A stretch of DNA of 64,000 bases. It comes from Albula goreensis (lineage: Eukaryota > Chordata > Actinopteri > Albuliformes > Albulidae). Below the pieces are notes generated by a model. The model was not told the origin of the DNA. It saw only the letters and a program-made list of their open reading frames with translations, and did not search any database. Position numbers and translations under genes: made by a program. Positions 54,081-64,000 of the stretch are shown here, piece by piece. The stretch lies in assembly GCA_022829145.1 (NCBI GenBank), contig CM040745.1, forward strand, positions 15,611,501-15,675,500, given 5' to 3'. Every line of letters begins with the position of its first letter. Positions within the stretch are counted from its first letter, which is position 1.

Positions 54081-57000
54081 GTGAGCATGTCAAAAAGCCC
54101 CCCCATTACCACCCATCTCCAGAATCATGGCAGCACCAAAAATACCTGTAAGACCATAAGGAATACCCTTGTACTCTTACTATCTGGGATATTCAGGACC
54201 AGACCCTGTGAGGTGAGGTGCTCCCTGTGCAGGGAAAGCATGTCGCTGATGCAGTGTCCTTTATGTGTTATTAAAATAGATTACAGCAGGTACTGTTTGG
54301 GCCAGCAGGCACTGCCTCCAAGCACGATAACCAAGGTGCATGGAATAACTCTGCAAAATACTGCCAGGAGGCCATCAACAGCAGTGGAGCTGCTCAATTT
54401 GGAGCACAAAGAAGCTTCTTTTTTCTTATTAGTTATTGCTTCTCTTGCATTTCAAATATGGACCTATATTTCCACAAGCTGGGATGAGAAAGAGCAAACA
54501 TTCTTCACATGGATTTTGGATTACAAATCACCAAAAATGCTCAGTGACAGGCTGATCTGCTACCCGGGGTTGGAGTGGGGGGGGGGGGTTGTTGGGTGTT
54601 GAGTTCTGCCACACCAGGTTGACCCTGATTCGGAAATGTTCTAATAACACCCAAAGCCTGTGAACTCACACCTGCAGACAGTGCTCTCAGTCTTGGCTAT
54701 GCTTTGAAGCACAAATGAAAAACATAATATGCCTAACAGGAAGACAGCAGTGATCCAGCAGCTGCTTGCTATGTTGCCAATTATCATATCCAGATGATTT
54801 TCTAAGAAATCACCATCTTTGCATTTCGTAATAAGATACAGTCTGGCATTTTCATTTTGGAAGAGTTTTTGTCCCCTTCTTTTTGATTGTTTTTTTCCTT
54901 TTGCACAGTGCCTTGCAGCTTGATTTTCTTTTCGTGTTATTGAAAGTAAACTAATCAATGAAAATGAAGCAGGAAGGCTGTTTGTTATTGTGTTTTGTGC
55001 TATTTGTTCATGTATTTATAAATGAAACAGGCACTATGCCATCAAAACAGACTCTGAAACAAGCAGGGATGTAAAATCCACTAGTGAAGCCAGACAGTTT
55101 GAATCGAAGCTACTCAATGTTCCATTACCTGTGGGCAAAGTAATTTCCCTCTGTTTTCTGACATAAAAAAGTTAGATAAATTATACTTTTAAGAGGCCTA
55201 ATGCTTTATTTATTTTGCTGTCTTTTCTTTTTTGGTTGCCTTGAGTATGAGGTATGACATAAGGAAATAAAACTTAAGGAAATTACTTAGTGTCAGGGCT
55301 TAATCCAGATCTGGCAACAGATTCTGTACCAGCACCTCCCAGATTAGGACCAACACCTATTTGAACAGATTCAACAACTGTTTCTCATAAAAATGCAGCC
55401 CTATGGAAATAAACAAAAAACTGTTGTATAATCTATGGACATTCCACTTGTAGGTAAAAGGCAAGTGGAATCATAAAAAAGACCACAGCTGTTATGGTGT
55501 TATGGTCTAATGGACAAGAATTGGACAGATGGAAGGGGTACAGACTGATATAGCTTCAGTTCATTTTCTCCTAACCTCTCCCAAACAGTGAAAAAATAGG
55601 CAAAGAACATACCAGTTATTTCATGAAACAGGGGCAATATATTAATTACTCAATTTTTCACTGTAAATGAGATTGTTTGTCTTTCCTTGAATTACCTTCT
55701 CTTGAGGTGGTAAAACATTTTCTTATATCCATATTGATTTAGCTAATTAAATCCTCACGTAGTCAGTGTTTCTAAGACACAGCTAGGGACTAATTTTTCA
55801 CAACAAAAATGTGTCAGGGAGTTTTGTGGGAGGTGCACTGTAGTCCCGTTGGGTTCAATACCAGGAGCCAATTCAGTTACATGAGGAAAATATTTTAGTT
55901 AATTTATTTATATGCAGAACATCTACATTTGTTGAATAGACTTAGTCTTGACTCATTTACATATTTAAACAAATTTAAATTTATTTCAACAAATTTAAAA
56001 AAATATTAATTTTTACCCAATTTTGCCTTATTTTCTCCAACACGAACTTCAGCCGATGCTGATCTCCCCATGCCATGTGATGTAATGAAGCCATCACTTC
56101 ATTTCACGCTGTAGACACACCAGCAATCACATACTGCCCAAGCCATTGGAGGATTACGAGGCCGGCATATTCTTGGTTTGTCCATCTGCAGGGCCCTGGT
56201 CTGACCAGCTGTGTGTGAGGAGACCAAAGGAACTGGCCAGCTTGCCGCTTATCATTCCTCGCTCAGGATAGTGCAACCTAACCAGCAATAGCATGGCTGC
56301 AACTCAATGTAGCTATCTAATTTGTGGATTATTGTTGAGTAGTTTTGGTTTGGTGTGCAATGTGCCAATGAATTGTTGTTCTTATGTTTCCCCCACTTCC
56401 AAAAAAATCAAATCTAAGATATAAGCACCAGGTTGTAGTTATTACAGTGACATGTAGTGTCAGCATTCCTAGGAGGCTGACTGTGATTGCAAATCATATA
56501 TTACTGTCTGTCTGTTGGCTGGACATTGTAAGTACGCCTTTCTGCTGCATTTGAAAAACTTAATTCAGTATAAACTGAAACAAACCACCTTCAGACTCTT
56601 TTTTAAATTTGAAAAATCTTATTTCTGTTACATATCTGTCATGAATCTCCATAACTAGTGGTAGACTTATATCCTTTGGTAGATGTCATTCTCTCCTGCA
56701 AAATATTTGAGTCCCCCAAATTTTCATAAACCTGAGTTGAGTATCAGAATTATTAGCTTGGGACGCTGGCAGTTATGAACATAAAATGATGGACCATTTT
56801 CTTTTTTGTGTGAAAGTGAACAAATTATTGATGCTGCCAGTGCAATGCAATGAGTAATTCATATGCCCCCTGCATATCCCAAACATGATCCAAATGTGAT
56901 TCATTCAGAGAGCCAAGTTTGTAGAACCACACAGAACCAAGATAATGAGTGAGGATGATGCCATTTAGATTAGCTCTTTGCCTGATTAGAAGGGCTGCCT

Positions 57001-57849
57001 CAAGTTTCTGTATTTTGTTATTTGATTGACTGTTGTAAATGTTTTAAATTATTTGACATTATTAATATAGTCTGAACATATCCACACAACCATTGGCTGA
57101 AATAGAACCAGTTGTTGATTTATTGTTATTGTTGGGCAGTAGGTGTCATGTGGGGTGAAATTTTGCATACTCTAATGCTCAATGTGTGTTTGTGTGTGAG
57201 AGTGTGTGTATGTCTTCATTTTGTCTCAAAAGTTTCAACCTAATGCCATAGAGAAAATATGATGAAATATTTCATTGTAGGTTAATTCTCACCTCACATA
57301 AAATTGATGAAATATGCCAGTAGGTCTGAAATGATAATATGCTATTCTTGGATTAATAAAACTGCTTAATTTCCCTTAAAGGAACTTCACTATTGCATTT
57401 GGCTTATTTTGTCTCAGAAAGTGAGTTATAGGACCCTCATAATTCCAAGTCATTACCAGTCTGATAAGGCTACAAGTAATGGACAGATATCAGACTGAGC
57501 TCTGAGTTATTTTCCTTATACAAGTTTTTGTTTTGCTTTCGACAGAACAGTTTTTATTGGTTTGGTTGTTTCTGCAAGGTCACCCTGGCAACGATAAATA
57601 TGTCTTAATTCAGCAGGTGAAAAAAAAAACTGTTCTGTGAATCTGTGATGGACAGGCTTCCAACCTTGTACACAGCACAGTGAATAACCCCAAGGGTAAA
57701 CTGACAGTGATTTTGTTAAAAATGTGTTTTGTATTAAAAGCATTTATGCAGCTGGGTGACAGCTGAGGATATGCTGTCAGGTTCAAAGTGGCTGTGTGTT
57801 GCTACCAACCAGTTTGTCAACCTGGCACAGTTCTATAGCAGGCATGTCT

Positions 57850-57990
57850 CAGCACTTTGATGCTGTCATCATGCAAGACATGACAACCAGAAAGTTACAC
57901 TATCCACTGAGCTCTGGTGTCTGTATAAAGCAGTATATCACTCGTCCCTCTACACCTAAAAGTGGTAATTGTCACTATTGGCTTGGAATA
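57850..57990 (-). repeat. Possible tRNA-derived SINE remnant
   Basis: On the minus strand a tRNA-like GCTCAGTGGATAGTG lies near 57902-57916, followed about 45 bases on by a weak box B-like segment. No tail is recognised, and the resemblance may be chance. Confidence 0.25.
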
Positions 57991-59030
57991 GAGCTTAATC
58001 AACCCAGGGTTCTGCATGGAGCTACAAAAATCAAGCATATCATTGCTAGCCCCATGTGAGATTCAAATTCTTCTCTTCCAATCTTCCATTGGTTGTTTTG
58101 TCTGTTTTTGCCCAGTTAATGTTACTATGTTACCATGGATTTGCGGTTCCAGTGGGCAGCTGTCTAATGTTTGCAGTAATTCAGGCAGACACTTTTTTCT
58201 GATATCATTTTCAAGGCCATTATGACTAGCAACACCAAATCAAAACAGCAAGGTGAACTTTACTACAGGAACTAGAAAAGAGCAGACTGTAACTCTATAG
58301 CATACCGCGTGTCTAGCTGATCAGCCTACACCACCACATGTATGTTAATGAGGTGTGATGTAAAGTGCAGAGATGCTTCACGAGGCGCTGTGGGATCAGC
58401 CAGAAATTCCTCCTCCTGTTCCCTGTAATCCACTCTCATCTGAACCACCTGTCAAATGTCTCAACTAAAACAGTCTGCTGATTACTTTATGGTTATGAAT
58501 ATGTGGCAGGCAGCTGTGTCAGAGATATGAAAAACTATTGGAGTCCCCTTCTCTCCACCCAGACAGGAGCACATATATTGCCTTCTTCAGTGAATGATAG
58601 CACTGTAAACATAGAACTGTCCTTTTGTATTGACCCAGTAGGGCACTGCGGTACCACCGTGTCACTGTGAGGCCAGACAGGAGCCCTTCAATGGGGTCTC
58701 ACGAAAGAATGGAGCATCATAAAGTTTGTGAATGATGGACTGAAATTAACCAAACAAAGACCTAGAAAAAACACATTTAGATCAGATTGTCTGAGGTAAT
58801 ATACAAACATATTTAATCCTTAAGGGATTGTTTATGGTTCCCTCCTGTTACAGTGATTTTTTACATATATTAATATAAAGAGAGTTAATTCATCTCAGAA
58901 AGACCAATGCAAACTTTTGCATTAATCAAGTATTGCAAGCACAATACTGAAATAGGCCTTTTCCCCAATTTCAGTCCCCCACCCCCTCCTCCTTTCACCA
59001 CCTTTCAGAGTGCTAGATAAGCCTGCCCCT

Positions 59031-59114
59031 GTAGCACAAATGACCAGTCACTTCCCATTATCTAGTACACAGTTCACCCGGCACAAGGAGCTGGAAATGA
59101 AGATACGTATTGAT
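59031..59114 (+). repeat. Dispersed repeat, copy 2
   Basis: Partner of 49695-49780 in the same orientation. It shares GCACAAATGACCAG, CACTTCC, AGTACACAG, TCACCC and TATTGAT, with a gap of a few bases between TCACCC and GAAATGA. A long CT tract follows 14 bases later, paralleling the CT-rich end of copy 1. Confidence 0.75.
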
Positions 59115-59127
59115 TTTACACTCCCTT

Positions 59128-59128
<1 letters not shown>

Positions 59129-59198
<70 letters not shown>
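59129..59198. repeat. (CT)n microsatellite
   Basis: CT tract with a single CC interruption near 59173, lying downstream of dispersed repeat copy 2 and about 230 bp before exon 14. Confidence 0.97.
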
Positions 59199-59429
59199 AA
59201 TTTCAATTCAATTCTAGTTTGCTTTATTGGCATGGGAAGTACACATTCATTCATTTCATTCTATAATGAAAATAACAAATGGAACACGCAAAAATAAAAA
59301 GCATTTACATTAAAATAGCAATACAACATTGATGGGTCTTCTTTTATTTATTCAGCATGATTTGCATGAAATGAATTACTCTCTGTCTCTGTCTCTGTCC
59401 TCTGCTCCTTCCTATACTCTTTTTTCCAG

Positions 59430-59523
59430 GGATGTACGTGAGTTTGCTAATGGTTCTGTCTGCCTGGAATGTGACCCTCAGTGCGAGAAGGCAGATGACG
59501 ACATGTTGACTTGCCACGGCCCG
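59430..59523 (+). CDS. erbb4: erbb4 exon 14 (cysteine-rich domain IV)
   Basis: A 94-bp exon between CTTTTTTCCAG and the donor CCG/GTAAGT. With two bases from exon 13 it reads [32 protein letters not shown] and ends in phase 0. The length agrees with the residue count of human ErbB4 in this region and is one codon longer than in EGFR as I recall it. The NGS sequon is kept. It is a disulfide module of domain IV. Confidence 0.96.
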
Positions 59524-62500
59524 GTAAGTTCCCAGAATAGGCCCCCTGCCCTGGTCCAGAAGAGTCTACTGGTTTAGGTTTTCATCTTAAAAGTCTGCAA
59601 AAAATCTGAAATTCAATTCACAGAGAGGTGTGTTACTTAACTGCCATAACACAATTAACATGTTGTTCCTATTCATACATGTGTGAGGTCAGGAGATGGT
59701 GTGATACGTGCATCTGGGTGGATTAATCAAGGCTGCATGAAAACTGTCATCCTGAATTGATTGTACATTAAAAACTTCTGTAGCACTGTTATTTTTCTAG
59801 CCATGATCTCTGTTTCCTACTCACAGTTCTCACCGTATTTTGTTTTATGAAACAAAAACAATACTTCCTAGAACTGAAGGAAGATGTACATGTGTATGTG
59901 TGATCTGGTGTCTATCTGTGCTGGTTGTGTCCGTGTATTTTGTTATGTATAAACTTATTCCTACATTTGGTTCTATTTTCTCAAATTTGACAGCATCCGT
60001 TTCATATTTTTTAACCATTCTCTTAACATTTTGGGGTTTTTGTGTGTGTGCGCGCACGTGATTGTGTGTGTGTGCGTGTGTGTGTGTGTATGAAGGAATG
60101 TGTTTGTTTGTGGGTGTCTGTGGGTATGCATGTTTTAATGAATGCCTGGTTCCTGTCTGATCTGATTAGTCTCTCTCCCATCACTGTCTTACTTAAGGAG
60201 ATGTATCCTGTGGAGCTGGCTCTTGTCAGAATCCTGTTTCTATCCCAGTCAGCCTGAGTATAGACAAGTGGGAGAGCTAACAAACGAAATCTGGGCTCCA
60301 CCTGCAAACGCACATTAAGTTAAAGTTTATCTGCAGAGAAGACCTCTCTCACATTAATCTGCACACCAAGTGATGTACTGTGCTGAAAGAGTTTCAATCA
60401 TCCCTCTGCCCTAAATATTCCTTCTTCCCCTTTTTTGTTAAGGGGGAGGGGGTGCTATCAAGACAAATAGAAATTGATGGGTGCAGAGAGTTTGCTTGTG
60501 TGGAGAGAAAGCCCCTGGGGTTCAGGTGATCCTTCAAAATCAGTTATTCTGTGATCTGTGCAGGAAGGAACGTGCTCCCCAAACCAGTCAGCGGACTGAT
60601 TACTCGAGAAAGGTTAAAGTAAGCATGCTGAAGGTTTGAGTTTCGGGAGAAAATGAGCTCATTGTTATTAAGGGAGATTAGCTCAAGCAGTGTTTCATGT
60701 TCTTGGCTGGCTGTTGACAGCATATTGGCAGCTCTCAAAGAGAACAGAACAGAGCCCAAAGTGATGAAGAGTGAATATTATTTGTGAACCCATATATTAT
60801 TTTATTGGACACACAAATTTGGACAACCATTTTGGCTCTTTACTGTGGAGACAAAATGGCAGCTCCCTTTACTATGGGCCCTGTCAGCTCCCTCTAAACC
60901 TATCTGCCTTTTGGAAATGTGCTCACACACAAGCACTGGAAGGTGAAGGCTGGCTGGCTGGTTTACTGTGAACACTGCTGCTGTCAGAGTTAGTTATAAT
61001 CAATGCCGCTTCCCAGTGTCCAGAAAGACCTCAGTGACCTTACACTGTCTATAGCAGTATAGTGAGAAATAGACCATTAGCTCTGCAAATTGAATTTCCT
61101 TCCAAGAAAGTAATTCTCATAACACAATAATTTACCTTGAAATTAGAATGAATAAAGTTTCTTGTTTCTTTTGCTTTATTATTTCAATGTGACAGATTTT
61201 TTATATACATTTTAAGAAAATACATTGTAAGTCAAAAGAAATATATTGTAATGATTCCTCTTAGCATTAAGTCACATTATACAATTATTTGTATACATTT
61301 TTCTTTTAATAGTAAGCTGATTGTAAAATTTTTAGAACTATGTATATTTTTTTTTCATTGGATTGCTGATACCCTTCAGTGCCATATAGCCAAGAAGCAA
61401 TGCATCATGGAAACACAGGCAGATGGCCTGCTGAGCCCATATGAGAGTGCTTCATCCAGCACCTGGTGTTTGTGCAAGTTGGCCAAACTGAAGAGATTCA
61501 CTTTGAGGGTCAGTGAGGGGGAGGGAGTAACTGATGTGGGCCACAAGATTGGGTTTGATTCCATTCATTTCTGCCTATCCATATGCTCCAATGATGCTTT
61601 CCCCTCTTGCAGACGGACTGTCAATTTCCCTGCTAATTGATTTACTGCTTTTGTCAAGGGTCCAGATGCTAAAATGATATGAATAAATTTTACTGAATGG
61701 GATGCCAAACCTTCCTCTCTGTTTTCCCCAAACACTTACACCTGGTACATTTCCATGTCAACATGTATAAAGTAGCTACCAGATTTGTGAATCTCTAAGC
61801 TGTGTTGCAGGAATGTAGAATGTAGTTTGGGAGGAGAATTGTGGATAATGCTTAATTTTGACAAAAGGAATCTGGACAGGGATGTATTTTGTAGAGGAGA
61901 AATGTGGACAATGACATATTTTTATAGGGGGATTGGTGTGGAAAAGGTTGTAATAAGATTGCCATTCTCACAGCACTTTCTTATGAGCCTCTGTTAAACC
62001 TGTTTGCAGGAAATGACACTTGTATTAGTAAACATTATGGTCTTCTCATGCAAGAGCTTCACAACTGTGGAGGGGGGATGATCATTCAAGTATGTTTCAG
62101 TGAGACCTGAACTCCTGTAATGTGAGGGCAGCCCCCTTGAATTGTGGGTAACATTGATGTGGCAGGTCCAGAAAATCCTGCCAATCCAGACCCTAAGATG
62201 AGGCTATCCATTATTAACTAAAAACCCAACAGCTCTGATGCCTGTGTGAATTTTTTACTTCATACAGAAGCCATAACTGCATATTTAAAAGCACCTTCAT
62301 ACTCACCACACCAGCCATGCATGCCTACTAACATATTGTCACACATTTACAAACATATAAACAATACAATATTTTAAAAAAACTCATATACAAATATACA
62401 TGTATAGTATGGGAGTATGTGTTGTGCATCTAAGACAGTTGTGTAATATTGTGTATGTGTGTGAGGGTTTAAGCCTGTTGTTAGTCGGTCTTTGTCCAGC

Positions 62501-62674
62501 CATAAGTCTCGATGCCCAAAGCACATCTCGTTCAGACATTTCTTACTGCCCCCCTTCCTATATTGCCCATAAATCTTCCCTATGCTAATGATAATGAGTA
62601 ATGTCTCATGATCCACAGTCCCATTTCTCACACCTCTCCATCCTCCTGCTCTCGCTCTGTGCTGTCTGTGACAG
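59524..62674 (+). other. erbb4: Intron 14 (3151 bp)
   Basis: Holds a TG/CG alternating tract at 60041-60088 and a loosely duplicated purine-rich patch at about 61840-61930 (GAGGAGAATTGTGGATAATG and GAGGAGAAATGTGGACAATG). No exon, RNA gene or element was recognised in the rest. Confidence 0.88.
60041..60088. repeat. (TG)n tract with CGCGCACG core
   Basis: Alternating purine-pyrimidine stretch in which TG repeats flank a GCGCGCACGTG core and a second TGCGTG. CG-containing alternating DNA is the preferred Z-DNA substrate. Confidence 0.85.
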
Positions 62675-62829
62675 GGTCCTGATCACTGTGTGAAGTGCCT
62701 GCATTTCAAAGATGGGCCCAACTGTGTAGAAAAGTGCCCAGATGGTCTGCAGGGGGCACACAGCTTCATCTTCAAATACGCTGAAGCCAACAAGGAGTGT
62801 CACCCCTGCCACTCCAACTGCACCCAGGG
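62675..62829 (+). CDS. erbb4: erbb4 exon 15 (end of cysteine-rich domain IV)
   Basis: At 155 bp it equals human exon 15. The acceptor is CTGTGACAG and the donor CAGG/GTAAGA (two bases into a Gly codon). It reads [51 protein letters not shown]. This is the membrane-proximal part of the ectodomain. The first human NCT sequon (after GPD) is HCV here and so lost; the later NCT is kept. The exit phase suits either alternative juxtamembrane exon. Confidence 0.97.
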
Positions 62830-63846
62830 GTAAGAAATTGTGATATGTGTGAGACTTTGTGTATCGTGGGTGCAGCAGCATGTTGTACTCCTGTTTATCA
62901 CGATGATTTTTAGTGGCAGGGAATCACTCTGAGATATTTCATGTGTGACAGAATGTCCCGTTGCATGTGTGCAATGTCTGTGAAGAGTGGCTTCCTAAAG
63001 CTGTGAAAACGTGCTGGCCTTTTGAGGAAGGCGTCTCCGTGAGTTTAGGTTTGTTAGAATAGGGTTGGATTAGATGGGAGGGAAAAACTTCTTTGAGGAT
63101 CAATGATACAGAAGTCGATCTATGTGTGTATGGAAGGTGATGTCAGGGTTTCATGAAAAAAAAATGTAAAAACAATTCCTGCAAACTTTATTTAACCTGA
63201 GCATGCAGACACCCCCTCTCACCCCCAACCGCAGGAAATTGAACTTGGATACTTCATTAACAGGTTAAATGTACCTGTTTTCACTCAATACTTTCCATTC
63301 TTGCTCTACCATGATTCTGTGCTTATGCAATGCATTTTGTGACCCTCATGTGGCCCTGTGATTTCCTATTTTCTAAGGACAAGCTGTCCTATTCCGATCT
63401 TGTTCTGTGCCGGATCAAAGGTGCAGATATGCACAATGATGTTTACAGGATGTGGAAGCTTTCCACTGTGAATAGTCAGAAAATGGAGAATGAGAGACAG
63501 AGAGTCCACTCATGGACAGAGGAGGAGAGATGGGGGGGAAGTTTATATTATCTTGACTCCACTTGTCTCTTCTCTCCGGCCATCAAAGAGCTCACAGTAC
63601 CCCTGTGCTCTTGCGATGCACACTTCAGGCCCTTTCATCTTCATGGCGACAGTCGTTGTTGTCAGTTACCAGCCAGATCCCTCTGTCCTCGGCAGTGAGC
63701 TCTGAGATAACCATGCTCTGCTCAGACGTGCCTGTGACCCTGTACTTAAGGAAGGCTGCACAATCCCCAGGACTTCTATGATAATGTGTACATGTGTGTT
63801 TCTGTATGTTCATGTACTGTATATATGTAATTGCTTGTATCTGTGA

Positions 63847-63898
<52 letters not shown>

Positions 63899-63962
63899 AT
63901 TGAACCACAAAAATGATCCAAGGATCTTTTGTTTTAATGAGCAGCTCTTTCTCTCCTCTTAG
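62830..63962 (+). other. erbb4: Intron 15 (1133 bp)
   Basis: Contains a TG then GA microsatellite (63847-63896) shortly before the next acceptor. I looked for a second juxtamembrane exon (a YYPWTG-like sequence) and found none here. Confidence 0.85.
63847..63896. repeat. Compound (TG)n(AG)n microsatellite
   Basis: TG units change into AG units at about 63865. It lies 70 bases before the juxtamembrane exon, just upstream of its polypyrimidine tract. Confidence 0.96.
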
Positions 63963-64000
63963 GTGTACCGGGCCCAGGATCCAAGACTGTATAGGCATAA
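63963..64000 (+). CDS. erbb4: erbb4 juxtamembrane exon, JM-b-like (cut by window edge)
   Basis: After the acceptor CTCTCCTCTTAG the sequence continues the frame of exon 15, completing Gly and reading CTGPRIQDCIGI before the window ends. ErbB4 has mutually exclusive juxtamembrane cassettes (family knowledge): JM-a contains the TACE cleavage site, JM-b is shorter and not cleaved. The DCIG and the Ile two before it match human JM-b as I recall it, whereas JM-a has DCIYY. The C-GP start is shared with JM-a, so the cassette is somewhat mixed. The end of the exon and its donor are not visible. Confidence 0.75.
   Translation, partial: MYRAQDPRLYRH

Larger units (their letters stand above)
54081..59429 (+). 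other. erbb4: Intron 13 (5349 bp)
   Basis: AT-rich intron containing a run of 12 G at 54577-54588, a doubtful SINE remnant near 57850, a second copy of the dispersed repeat at 59031 and a CT microsatellite. A 173-codon open frame starting in the donor region has no recognisable domain and is not in the receptor frame. The remainder shows nothing identifiable. Confidence 0.88.

Noticed and set aside
54081..54602. 173-codon open frame on the + strand in intron 13
   Set aside because: It starts inside the exon 13 donor, is not in the receptor frame (which stops at once after the donor), has no recognisable domain, and ends in a G-run region. Chance frame.

Overview
The window is vertebrate nuclear DNA, most likely from a ray-finned (teleost-type) fish. 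It is AT-rich and dominated by introns, with many long dinucleotide microsatellites, a degraded tRNA-derived SINE of the V-SINE type, and exons with canonical GT/AG splice sites. I see no bacterial, viral or plasmid features.

One gene explains all the coding sequence: an orthologue of the receptor tyrosine kinase ERBB4 on the + strand. The window opens inside the intron before exon 3 (numbering follows human ERBB4 as I recall it) and contains exons 3 to 15 complete plus the start of one juxtamembrane exon at the right edge. Joined, the exons give one open frame of 1669 bases (about 556 codons) with no stop and consistent splice phases. Recalled human exon lengths match, except for a two-codon shortening in exon 4. 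The exons encode most of the ectodomain: the rest of L1 (exons 3-4), cysteine-rich domain II with the dimerization arm (exons 5-8 and the start of 9), L2 (exons 9-12), and most of cysteine-rich domain IV (exons 12-15). Signal peptide, first L1 strands, transmembrane segment, kinase and tail lie outside. I cannot say which teleost paralogue (erbb4a or erbb4b) this is.

Layout: 1-17926 is the 3' part of intron 2; 17927-18113 is exon 3; 18114-40734 is a 22.6 kb intron; 40735-54080 packs exons 4-13 into about 13 kb; 54081-59429 is intron 13; 59430-62829 holds exons 14 and 15; 63963-64000 is the start of an exon resembling the mutually exclusive JM-b (not TACE-cleaved) cassette.

I found no new multi-gene system. 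The more interesting observations concern splicing and receptor variation: a JM-b-like exon at the edge, a dispersed repeat whose CT-rich end supplies the polypyrimidine tract of exon 10, a four-run C5 array (G-quadruplex on the opposite strand) inside the exon 11 acceptor region, a shortened exon 4 with loss of a glycosylation sequon, and a changed dimerization-arm tip. Several intronic stretches look like conserved regulatory elements, but that is only a judgement by eye. Human comparisons are from memory, not from an alignment.
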